Origin: an uncultured Prevotella sp.
Lineage (GTDB): Bacteria; Bacteroidota; Bacteroidia; Bacteroidales; Bacteroidaceae
Length of the DNA: 37,090 nt
Reading direction: 5' to 3'
Assembly (NCBI GenBank): GCA_946614435.1
Contig: CAMOGW010000019.1
Location: 1-37,090, forward strand
Part shown: positions 24,057-31,160 of the stretch, one piece after another
How the letters are laid out: each line of letters begins with the position of its first letter
Numbering within the stretch: position 1 is the first letter of the stretch
Notes under the pieces: generated by a model
The model's input: the letters and a program-made list of their open reading frames with translations, nothing else
Told to the model about the DNA's origin: nothing
Databases searched by the model: none
Position numbers and translations under genes: made by a program

Positions 24057-26109
24057 AAGACTGCTCCAGATAATCTTTTGTTATATCATTCAAAAAATCC
24101 AATAGGTTATTAACTTCTACTTTCGCATTGTAGATTGTTATAATGTTTTTTCTTTCGCCACCTAAATCGGCAAGATTGTCTTCGATTCTATCTCGTACCT
24201 CATTTGTAAAGTAATCAAATCGCTCTAAAGCCTCCCGTTGAATATTATCATATATTGATAATACTGTCATTTTTGCCGATTCAAAATCTGCTCTTTGCAT
24301 TCTGTTAATATCGTTCATAATAGCACTTAAAGTACCGGCACCTACGATTAATACTGCCGCTGCTCCCGCTATCGGCAAAGAGACACCGCAGGAAGCCGCT
24401 ATTTGGCTGATCAGGTTTAAAGAACCATCTCCTAATATGTCAACTCCCATGACACCTGCTAATCCAACAGCAAATTTCTTGGATGAATCTGCCTCTTTAA
24501 TAATATCATCTCCTGTTAAATGTGATTTTGCAGGTTCATAGGAAGCAAGTTCAACCGTCTTTGCAAGACTGTTATATGAAGTAAAGCCATAATAATATGT
24601 TGCAATTTCCGCTACAGCTTTTAGTAATCTATTCGGATTTGAACTTTTGATTTCGCGATGCTGTTCATTTTTCTTTGGAACTTCGATTAATGCACATACA
24701 TCATCTATTGCATTCTGAGTGTCATTTGATAAAATGAGGGTAGTTTTATTATCTTCTGTTTCTTCGGTATCTACTAATAATTGTAGTGCATTAGGATTGC
24801 TATTTTGTGGTTGGTCTAAAAACTTCTTCGTTTCTTGAAACGCGTAACCTAAGTACAAATCAGGCAAACAAATTTCACCATCTTTGAGAGATGATTTTAT
24901 TATTTTTTGAGTTTCAATATAATAGTCTTTTACATTTGCGCCAAAGAAAGTTTTCTTAAGACTTTTGTACCAAGGCATATTATCCAATTGCTTAGCTATA
25001 CTATCCACACTACGACCTTTAGCTTCTGCAAATTCTTCAGTAATATGTTGTGCCAATTCCTTTCTCTGCTTTATTATTGCCTTGTCATATGACTCAAGCA
25101 ATTTATGATTCTTATAATCAGTTTCTTCAAAATCTTCGCTTTCATTAAGACTTCCCAAAATAGTATATAGGGTGTCTATAATTTTCAACAATTCCTTGTA
25201 AATATATGAGGTTGTCTTTTGTGTTATCTGAGTTTCATACAATGCATATTTGTCAAGGGCTGTTTTGAAGGCTGCAATCCAGGCATTATTTTTTTCTTCA
25301 TCAGTATATTGACCGACGCAAACGACTTTATCCGATTCTTTCACTTTAAGTACTTCCATACATGTATTCTTAACCTGAGCATTGTCGTCAAGACTACTAT
25401 CTGAACCAGAAATGGCATAAATAACATTTGAGCCAAATTTCGATTCGATTTTTCTCAGATAATCTTCATTCCCTGCATTAGAAAAACTAGTTTCATTAAA
25501 TACAAACACGGCTGCATCTGACGAATTGACAGAGAATTCAATTAAATCATTCCAATAGTCATTTTTCGTTTCAAATCCTGGAAGGAGCAGGAAAGAAACG
25601 CCCTCATTATATGTATGCTTATATGGGACAATTATCTCAACATACATAATTGTCTTATCTTCCCCTTTTGTAGCACGGATTATTTCATCTATCTCATCGT
25701 TCTCATAGTTTATTGATATTTCTTTATAATTGCCATCATCATATTTGCGTACAGCAATAGCATGAATGTTTGGCTTACTGACAGCTCCCTCTGTAATCAG
25801 AACTGGCACTTTTTCTCCCCGTCCCAAAGACACATTCATGAAATCATCAGTTATGCCATAAAAATTCTTCATTAGAGTGGTTTTTCCTGCACCTTGAAGT
25901 CCTGAAATACAAATGAGGCGTTTGTTATGCATCATTGATGCAATAAATAGCTTTCGAAGTGAAGGAAACAACATTTCCGCTTTTTTGTAAGCATCCTCGT
26001 TAATATTTCGAAGATGTTCTGTCGTAGACAACAAATCAATACACTGTCTTGAAATTGTTTGAATATCTGACAAAGATATTGTTTTGTCAATTACATCAAC
26101 TTTATCCAT
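24031..26109 (-). CDS. Dynamin-like P-loop protein, first of a pair
   Basis: A 692-aa protein. The G domain spans about 60-290: G1/Walker A GLQGAGKT at 70-77, candidate switch I around LITEGA (104-109), and G3-like LLPG at 175-178, where the usual Asp is Leu. A G4-like SGSD lies at 234-237 after a hydrophobic strand (VIYAI). Helical stalk segments follow (about 295-410 and 495-545). Residues 546-598 form a hydrophobic hairpin (FAVGLAGVMGV; LPIAGAAAVLIVGAGTLSAI), placed like the membrane paddle of bacterial dynamin-like proteins. The last 90 residues return to charged helix. Dynamin-like proteins often act as unequal pairs, and the overlapping partner gene fits this. Defence or membrane-repair roles are inference. 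Confidence 0.7.
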   Translation of the reverse strand: MDKVDVIDKTISLSDIQTISRQCIDLLSTTEHLRNINEDAYKKAEMLFPSLRKLFIASMMHNKRLICISGLQGAGKTTLMKNFYGITDDFMNVSLGRGEKVPVLITEGAVSKPNIHAIAVRKYDDGNYKEISINYENDEIDEIIRATKGEDKTIMYVEIIVPYKHTYNEGVSFLLLPGFETKNDYWNDLIEFSVNSSDAAVFVFNETSFSNAGNEDYLRKIESKFGSNVIYAISGSDSSLDDNAQVKNTCMEVLKVKESDKVVCVGQYTDEEKNNAWIAAFKTALDKYALYETQITQKTTSYIYKELLKIIDTLYTILGSLNESEDFEETDYKNHKLLESYDKAIIKQRKELAQHITEEFAEAKGRSVDSIAKQLDNMPWYKSLKKTFFGANVKDYYIETQKIIKSSLKDGEICLPDLYLGYAFQETKKFLDQPQNSNPNALQLLVDTEETEDNKTTLILSNDTQNAIDDVCALIEVPKKNEQHREIKSSNPNRLLKAVAEIATYYYGFTSYNSLAKTVELASYEPAKSHLTGDDIIKEADSSKKFAVGLAGVMGVDILGDGSLNLISQIAASCGVSLPIAGAAAVLIVGAGTLSAIMNDINRMQRADFESAKMTVLSIYDNIQREALERFDYFTNEVRDRIEDNLADLGGERKNIITIYNAKVEVNNLLDFLNDITKDYLEQSYDIGSFNS

Positions 26110-26113
26110 ATTT

Positions 26114-26335
26114 TTATCTTATTTGTTTAACATTTAAATAAATTCCGTTCAATGCGCCAGCCTTCTTGATATCCACCCCGTAGATACGCATGAAAGCATC
26201 AGCAACAACCTGACCGCCATTCGTATGAACAGGGTCATTGTAGGATTGAGTTACGACCTCGACCTGCATACCTCGGTCAAGGACAATGCCGTTAGTTCGG
26301 ACTTTCTGCTTAACTGTTATTCTAAACAATGCCAT
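26114..26335 (-). CDS. Small Bacteroidetes protein of unknown function
   Basis: A 73-aa protein from ATG 26335 (MALFRITVKQKVRTNGIVLD). It looks like a compact beta-rich domain (RGMQVEVVTQSYNDPV), then a helix and NGGQVVADAFMRIYGVDIKK. I recognise this as a type of small conserved protein seen in Bacteroidetes genomes, with no known function. The longer frame to 26410 overlaps the previous gene and is not preferred. It ends 4 nt before the first dynamin-like gene, so it is probably co-translated with it. Confidence 0.65.
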   Translation of the reverse strand: MALFRITVKQKVRTNGIVLDRGMQVEVVTQSYNDPVHTNGGQVVADAFMRIYGVDIKKAGALNGIYLNVKQIR

Positions 26336-26346
26336 AACACGATATA

Positions 26347-26532
26347 TCAACCCCATTCTTTTGAATAATCGTCTTCTCCATAAGTAGATTCGACAGAAAT
26401 AGTATGGCATGTTCCATCATTAAAGTCATCACATCTACCTTTGTCATAGATTCGCATATACACATCTTTAAGCGCTTCACATCCATCTCCAAAGTCATGA
26501 ATGCATTTTTTACAAATTGGTTTCAATGCCAT
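26347..26532 (-). CDS. Small cysteine-rich protein
   Basis: A 61-aa acidic protein with cysteines at 7, 10, 18, 34 and 42 (PICKKCIHDFGDGCEALKD; GRCDDF; GTCHTI), suggesting a small metal-bound fold. No family recognised. It lies 11 nt upstream of the 73-aa gene and 9 nt after the zinc-ribbon gene, in a string of tiny genes preceding the dynamin-like pair. Confidence 0.55.
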   Translation of the reverse strand: MALKPICKKCIHDFGDGCEALKDVYMRIYDKGRCDDFNDGTCHTISVESTYGEDDYSKEWG

Positions 26533-26541
26533 AGTTATTTC

Positions 26542-26742
26542 TTATTTATTGAATAACTTCTTAATTCCAACAATCACATTGCCCAATAGTATTCCTGTAG
26601 TCTTATTACTACCACAATGTGGGCAGGGTACTCCTGCTGAGTGAAGACGAATCACTCCATCGGAGAGAGTGAACTTCTTTCCGCAAGACAAACAACGGTA
26701 ATATCTTGAATAATACATAGTTTCTATAGTTTTACGTTTCAT
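26542..26742 (-). CDS. Small zinc-ribbon protein
   Basis: A 66-aa protein with two knuckles, CLSCGKKF and CPHCGSNK, spaced about 20 residues, a classic zinc ribbon. The C-terminus is a short hydrophobic/basic tail (GILLGNVIVGIKKLFNK) that could be amphipathic or membrane-associated. The start at 26742 overlaps the end of the upstream gene by 11 nt in another frame, typical of coupled genes. Confidence 0.65.
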   Translation of the reverse strand: MKRKTIETMYYSRYYRCLSCGKKFTLSDGVIRLHSAGVPCPHCGSNKTTGILLGNVIVGIKKLFNK

Positions 26743-27040
26743 ATTTTGTAACAAGAAGAGAAGGACACGTCCTCTCTACATACTTGCCTAGTAAGGTTCT
26801 GGAAAACCCGGTGTCACAAATATAGTAAGGCAGTCCGTGCCCTTCATCTGGGTACAAGACTGGCTTGACTAGACTTGAATTGACACCAATTGTAAATTTT
26901 CCAGATTTAACCAGGTCAAAGCTTGTCAGCCTGTCATGCAATATGTCAAATAGAGCGTTGTCGCTCGCCTTCTCTAAGATTGCAGGGGCAAAAATAGAGA
27001 ATTTTTCCGAATTGACAAAGCAATTACTCACATTTTTCAT
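26732..27040 (-). CDS. Possible protein of unknown function at the head of the island operon
   Basis: A 102-aa frame with normal-looking composition (FAPAILEKASDNALFDILHD, LPYYICDTGFSRTLLGKYVE). No motif is recognised. Overlap of its last codons with the zinc-ribbon start (26732-26742) supports translation coupling and so a real gene, but nothing else does. No promoter is visible directly upstream; a weak -7-like TATCTTTA lies at 27159-27166. Confidence 0.45.
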   Translation of the reverse strand: MKNVSNCFVNSEKFSIFAPAILEKASDNALFDILHDRLTSFDLVKSGKFTIGVNSSLVKPVLYPDEGHGLPYYICDTGFSRTLLGKYVERTCPSLLVTKYET

Positions 27041-27064
27041 ATCACGGACTGGGTTATATTGTAG

Positions 27065-27136
27065 TTACAAACTACTGTTACCATTTTTCAGGCGGTAGAT
27101 GATGTGATTGATCATATCCGTCAGTTCGTCTGTCAT
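27065..27136 (-). CDS. Candidate 23-aa microprotein or leader peptide
   Basis: On the minus strand ATG at 27136 opens 23 codons (MTDELTDMINHIIYRLKNGN...) closed by TAA at 27067-27065. The peptide would be one amphipathic helix. It begins about 23 nt after a -7-like TATCTTTA (27166-27159) and precedes the first larger gene of the island by 24 nt. It could be a leader peptide, a microprotein, or the remnant of a longer gene. Evidence is weak. Confidence 0.3.
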   Translation of the reverse strand: MTDELTDMINHIIYRLKNGNSSL

Positions 27137-27577
27137 CCAGATTTTCTTTTAGGCGTTGTAAAGATAAGTAAAATCCGGCATGTTTATAGTAGTTTTTTTG
27201 AAAGAAAAATATGTTTTTGGCGAAAAAAGTGTTGATTTCGTAAAATATTACGGAAAGTTGTGTGGTTTTATGCTCTGACAATGCTGTCAGGGATCAGCAG
27301 GATACTGGAAAAAGGCACTAATCGGTTCTGATCATCCTCTGTCCCTACGGCCGATGTTGACTCAAATCTGCTCAAACGCAGACAAAATAGACACATTTCA
27401 GCAGATTTCATGATTGAAACTTGCTCAAACGGATTGTTTTTATTATCTTACAGCAGTTTTGGACCATAATGCAAATAAAGAATGACCTCAACTGAAAAAG
27501 GTTGTCAAAATGGTCTTCTATGACAGGTCGTCTTGTGTGACTGACACAGCATTAACATGCCATGCCCGCATGACACC

Positions 27578-27663
27578 CATCTGCAACCATCTGCTCCCAT
27601 CTGCTCCGCTGCTAATCGTTTGATTAACAGTCTGTTGCAGGATGGGAGCAGATGGAGCAGATG
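27578..27663. repeat. Long inverted repeat made of 10-bp tandem words
   Basis: CATCTGCAAC, CATCTGCTCC, CATCTGCTCC lie in tandem at 27578-27607. The inverse complement of the last two is at 27644-27663 with a single-base deletion, giving a 19-bp stem with one bulge. The loop contains a second small stem (TAATC 27613-27617 / GATTA 27622-27626). A GTTGCAG at 27634-27640 also mirrors the CTGCAAC of the first word. Confidence 0.75.
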
Positions 27664-27745
27664 TTTTACAAACTTTCTCCGTAATGTGTCAGTTGGCAGT
27701 GTCTGCTATCTGCTCCTGCCTTCTTGGCCGCTCTGCACTATGCTG

Positions 27746-27877
27746 TAGGCTATATCACGTCATGTTTTAGGCTAAACCACGTGGCGGTTTAGGCTAAATC
27801 GCGTTGTGACTTAGGATGAATCATTTTGTGACTTAGGCTAAAACGTGTCGTGGCTTCGGATGAATCGTGTTGTGATT
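27746..27877. repeat. Six tandem degenerate 22-bp units
   Basis: Units begin at 27746, 27768, 27790, 27812, 27834 and 27856. Each opens with TAGG (once TCGG), continues CTAAATC- or ATGAATC-like, and closes with a GTTGTGACT-like block. The period is exactly 22 bp, two helical turns, with no indels. The period is not a multiple of three, and the units are not coding. No gene follows until the HIT promoter at 27957. Confidence 0.75.
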
Positions 27878-27956
27878 CCTGCTATTTCTCCCTCCCTTTG
27901 GTTCATCTTGCTGCCCTTCACACATGCGTGTGTCAGATGTGAATGTTTGTGAAAGG

Positions 27957-27988
27957 CTTGCAGGTTCGAAACCTTTTTACTAATTTTG
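27957..27988 (+). promoter_or_regulatory. Promoter of the HIT-to-beta-galactosidase run
   Basis: CTTG at 27957-27960 and TAATTTTG at 27981-27988 with a 20-bp spacer. It gives a leader of about 50 nt to the ATG at 28046 and argues against the frame opening at 27986, which begins inside the -7 box. Confidence 0.65.
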
Positions 27989-28045
27989 CACGAACATGAG
28001 AGTGAACTCCCCTCGAATCATTTTACTAAAAAACATACTGACACT

Positions 28046-28471
28046 ATGCAAAGCGACCCTAAGCAGTGCTTATACTGCACGAACAATCAGACACTGCACG
28101 ATCTGATGATCGAGATTTGTGAACTCAGCGTGTCGCGCGCCTTCCTCTTCAAGGAGCAGACCTATCGCGGACGCTGTCTGGTGGCCTACAACGGCCACGT
28201 GAACGACCTGAACGAGCTGAGCGACGAGCAGCGCAATGCCTTCATGGCCGACGTGGCACGGGTGACCCGCGCCATGCAGAAGGCGTTCACCCCAGAGAAG
28301 ATAAACTATGGCGCCTACAGCGACAAGCTGTCGCATCTGCACTTCCATCTGGCACCGAAGTATGTGGATGGGCCCGACTATGGCGGCACGTTCCAGATGA
28401 ACCCCGGCAAGGTGTATCTGACTGATGCTGAATATCAGCAGATGATTGAACTGATCAAGGCCAACCTGTAA
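28046..28471 (+). CDS. HIT-family hydrolase
   Basis: A 141-aa protein with the histidine triad LSHLHFHLAPKY (HxHxHxx) near residue 105 and an N-terminal CxxC (QCLYCTNN) typical of metal-containing HIT/Hint members. HIT proteins hydrolyse or transfer nucleotidyl groups, such as AMP-lysine or dinucleoside polyphosphates; the substrate here is not known. The start at 28046 (MQSDPKQCLYC) is chosen over 27986 because the promoter occupies the earlier position. First gene of a plus-strand run. Confidence 0.85.
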   Translation: MQSDPKQCLYCTNNQTLHDLMIEICELSVSRAFLFKEQTYRGRCLVAYNGHVNDLNELSDEQRNAFMADVARVTRAMQKAFTPEKINYGAYSDKLSHLHFHLAPKYVDGPDYGGTFQMNPGKVYLTDAEYQQMIELIKANL

Positions 28472-28514
28472 AAAATCACTCAAGTAAAGAATCCATAACC
28501 GAATAAAAATACTT

Positions 28515-29762
28515 ATGGCAATTGTAAAACCATTCAGAGGCATCCGCCCGCCCAGGGAGCTGGTGGAGCAGGTGGAGTGCCGTCCCTACGACGTGCTGGA
28601 CAGCGAGGAGGCTCGCGCCGAGGCCGGCGACAACGAGAAGAGCCTCTACCACATCATCAAGCCCGAGATAGACTTTGCCCCGGGCACGAGCGAGTATGAC
28701 CCCCGGGTGTATGAGAAGGCAGCCGAGAACTTCAGGAAGTTCAAGGAGAAAGGCTGGCTGGTGCAAGACACGCACGAACATTATTATATATACGCGCAGA
28801 CCATGCAGGGGAAGACCCAGTACGGACTGGTGGTGGGCGCACTGGTCGATGACTACATGCAAGGGCGCATCAAGAAGCACGAGCTGACCCGCCGCGACAA
28901 GGAGGAAGACCGCATGAAGCATGTGCGTGTGAACAACGCCAACATTGAGCCCGTGTTCTTTGCCTATCCCGACAATGAGGTGCTCAATGCGCTCATCATG
29001 CGCTATGCCCAGACCGCGCCCGAGTATGACTTCGTGGCTCCCATCGACGGCTTCCGTCATCAGTTCTGGGTGATCAGCGACGAGCAGGACATGCAGACCA
29101 TCACCGACGAGTTTGCCAAGATGCCCACCATGTATATAGCCGACGGACACCACCGCTCAGCCGCTGCAGCGCTGGTGGGTGCCGAGAAACAGCAGCAGAA
29201 CCCCAATCACACGGGCAAGGAGGAGTACAACTACTTCATGGCCGTGTGCTTCCAGGCCTCGCAGCTCACGATTCTGGACTACAACCGTGTAGTGAAGGAC
29301 CTGAACGGATTCACATCGGAGGAGTTCCTCGCTGCCTTGCAGGTGAACTTCATCGTTGAGGACAAGGGCACCGAGCTCTACAAGCCCCGCGAGCTGCACG
29401 AGTTCGCACTCTATCTGGACGGGCGCTGGTACAGCCTGAAGGCCAAGGAAGGCACCTACGACAACAGCGACCCCATCGGCGTGCTCGACGTTGACATATC
29501 GAGCCGTCTGATACTCGACGAGCTGTTGGGCATCAAGGACCTGCGCTCCGACAAGCGTATAGACTTCGTGGGAGGACTGCGCGGTCTGGGCGAGCTGAAG
29601 CGAAGGGTGGATAGCGGCGAGATGCGCATGGCACTGGCCCTCTATCCCGTGTCGATGAAGCAGATCATGGACATTGCCGACAGCGGAAAGATCATGCCGC
29701 CAAAGGCCACATGGTTCGAACCGAAGCTGCGTTCAGGACTGGTGATTCACGCGTTAGAATAG
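28515..29762 (+). CDS. DUF1015 family protein
   Basis: A 415-aa protein. The N-terminus KPFRGIRPPRELVEQVECRP and the central YIADGHHRSAAAALVGA are hallmarks of DUF1015, whose central motif resembles the ParB/sulfiredoxin-like fold. Archaeal relatives include the ADP-dependent serine kinase SerK, and Bacteroidetes members often lie near serine biosynthesis genes; here no ser gene is adjacent, so the enzymatic role is open. Soluble, no signal peptide. It follows the HIT gene by 43 nt and precedes the YigZ gene by 22 nt. Confidence 0.88.
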   Translation: MAIVKPFRGIRPPRELVEQVECRPYDVLDSEEARAEAGDNEKSLYHIIKPEIDFAPGTSEYDPRVYEKAAENFRKFKEKGWLVQDTHEHYYIYAQTMQGKTQYGLVVGALVDDYMQGRIKKHELTRRDKEEDRMKHVRVNNANIEPVFFAYPDNEVLNALIMRYAQTAPEYDFVAPIDGFRHQFWVISDEQDMQTITDEFAKMPTMYIADGHHRSAAAALVGAEKQQQNPNHTGKEEYNYFMAVCFQASQLTILDYNRVVKDLNGFTSEEFLAALQVNFIVEDKGTELYKPRELHEFALYLDGRWYSLKAKEGTYDNSDPIGVLDVDISSRLILDELLGIKDLRSDKRIDFVGGLRGLGELKRRVDSGEMRMALALYPVSMKQIMDIADSGKIMPPKATWFEPKLRSGLVIHALE

Positions 29763-29784
29763 AAAAAGAAAGCACACCAGGCAC

Positions 29785-30369
29785 ATGTCTGACGAGTTCA
29801 AGACCATAGACGGAACTAGCGAGGGATTTTACTCTGAGAAACGGAGTAAATTCCTCGCTTTCGCACATCATGTAGAGACACTCGACGAAATAAAGGCGCT
29901 TCTGGCTGACTATCGCAAGAAGTACTACGATGCCCGCCACGTGTGCTATGCCTACATGTTGGGAGCTGAACGCAAGGACTTCCGGATGAACGACGACGGC
30001 GAGCCATCGTCAACAGCAGGAAAGCCCATTCTGGGACAAATCAACAGCCGCGAACTGACCGATGTGCTCATCGTAGTGGTGCGCTACTATGGCGGAGTGA
30101 ACCTTGGCACGAGCGGACTGATCGTGGCCTATCGAGAGGCTGCTGCCGATGCGCTGGAGCATGCCACCATCGAGGTGAGGCAGGTGGAGGAGGTGGTGAC
30201 CTACGACTTCCCCTACGTGATGATGAACGACGTGATGCACGTGGTGAAGGAGATGCAGCCGCGCATCGTGGAGCAGAACTACGACAACACGTGTCAGATA
30301 AAACTAAGTATAAGACAGTCGGAAGCCGAACAGCTGCGCCAACGACTGAAGAAATTGATATTTGAATGA
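29785..30369 (+). CDS. YigZ/IMPACT family protein
   Basis: A 194-aa protein. The IMPACT domain (about 15-120) has the diagnostic DGEPSSTAGKPILGQI and VVVRYYGGVNLGTSGLIVAY. The C-terminal part (about 135-194) is the ferredoxin-like DUF1949 domain. Eukaryotic IMPACT regulates GCN2; the bacterial role is unclear and may involve translation. Its stop codon overlaps the next gene's start (ATGA at 30366-30369), so the two are translationally coupled. Confidence 0.92.
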   Translation: MSDEFKTIDGTSEGFYSEKRSKFLAFAHHVETLDEIKALLADYRKKYYDARHVCYAYMLGAERKDFRMNDDGEPSSTAGKPILGQINSRELTDVLIVVVRYYGGVNLGTSGLIVAYREAAADALEHATIEVRQVEEVVTYDFPYVMMNDVMHVVKEMQPRIVEQNYDNTCQIKLSIRQSEAEQLRQRLKKLIFE

Positions 30370-31127
30370 TGAGTTTAGAAAAAGTAGGAACTTACGAATT
30401 CATGGCTGAGCCCTTCCATTGTGACTTCTCGGGCAAGCTGTTCATGGGACATCTGGGCAATCACCTGCTGAACGCAGCCGACTTCCATTCCACCGACCGA
30501 GGCTTCGGCATGGCCTATCTCATGAGCATTCAGCGCTCTTGGGTGCTGTCGCGCCTGGCTATCGAGATGGAGCAGATGCCCAGCCAATACACTCGCTTCA
30601 ACGTGGAGACATGGGTGGAGAACGCGCTACGCTTCTTCACACAGCGCAACTTCCGCGTGGTGGGGCAAGGTGAAAACGGAGAGGAAAAGGTGTACGGCTA
30701 TGGGCGAAGCGTGTGGGCCATGATCGACACCGAGACGCGCCAGCCCACAGATATCTTTGCCATTAACGACGGCTCCATCATCCAGTGGATAGAGAAGGAC
30801 AAACCCTGTCCCATCGCCAAAGGGGGAAGGGTTAGAGTTTCAGACACGGCAGAGCTGGTGAGCACTATCGACACACACTACAACGATGTTGACATCAACG
30901 GTCACATCAACTCAGTGAAGTACATTGAGCACGTGCTCGACCTCTGGCCCATGTCTTGGTACAAGGCCCATCAGCTGAAGCGATTCGAGATAGCCTATGT
31001 GGCCGAGGCACATGGGGGCGAACAACTGTCGTTCTATCGCGAGGCACTGGGCGAGACAGAGTTCAACGTGCGCATCGTGCGCAGCGACGGCACAGAGACC
31101 AGCCGGTGCAAACTGCAATTCACCTAA
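30366..31127 (+). CDS. Acyl-ACP thioesterase
   Basis: A 253-aa double hot-dog protein of the FatA/FatB-like bacterial family, which releases free fatty acids from acyl-ACP. The N-terminal hot-dog contains GNHLLNAADFHSTDRGFGMA and WVLSRLAIEMEQMP. The second has the catalytic DVDINGHINSVKYIEHVLD (Asn/His of the active site). Normal length, cytoplasmic. ATG 30366 overlaps the preceding stop; ATG 30369 (one codon later) is equally possible. Confidence 0.9.
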   Translation: MMSLEKVGTYEFMAEPFHCDFSGKLFMGHLGNHLLNAADFHSTDRGFGMAYLMSIQRSWVLSRLAIEMEQMPSQYTRFNVETWVENALRFFTQRNFRVVGQGENGEEKVYGYGRSVWAMIDTETRQPTDIFAINDGSIIQWIEKDKPCPIAKGGRVRVSDTAELVSTIDTHYNDVDINGHINSVKYIEHVLDLWPMSWYKAHQLKRFEIAYVAEAHGGEQLSFYREALGETEFNVRIVRSDGTETSRCKLQFT

Positions 31128-31160
31128 GAAAAACGACCGTTTATAAGAAGAGGAAAGAAC

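Larger units (their letters stand above)
27282..27956. other. Long non-coding region at the island's edge
   Basis: About 0.7 kb with no convincing gene on either strand. It holds a small hairpin (CTGACA / TGTCAG, 27275-27290), two copies of TGCTCAAACG about 52 bp apart (near 27369 and 27422), the long inverted repeat at 27578-27663 and six tandem 22-bp units at 27746-27877. It separates the AT-rich minus-strand island from the plus-strand core run. Non-coding repeats concentrated here suggest an old recombination or insertion boundary; no attachment site or integrase is seen. Confidence 0.6.

Noticed and set aside
27078..27281. A 67-aa minus-strand frame upstream of the island
   Set aside because: It covers an AT-rich stretch that looks like a promoter region, has a skewed Phe/Asn/Lys composition and no motif, and overlaps the better-looking 23-codon frame.
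27557..27748. A 63-aa plus-strand frame in the non-coding region
   Set aside because: It runs through the CATCTGCTCC inverted repeat and is best explained by it.
27746..27877. CRISPR array
   Set aside because: The units abut with no spacers, are strongly diverged, and no cas genes are present.
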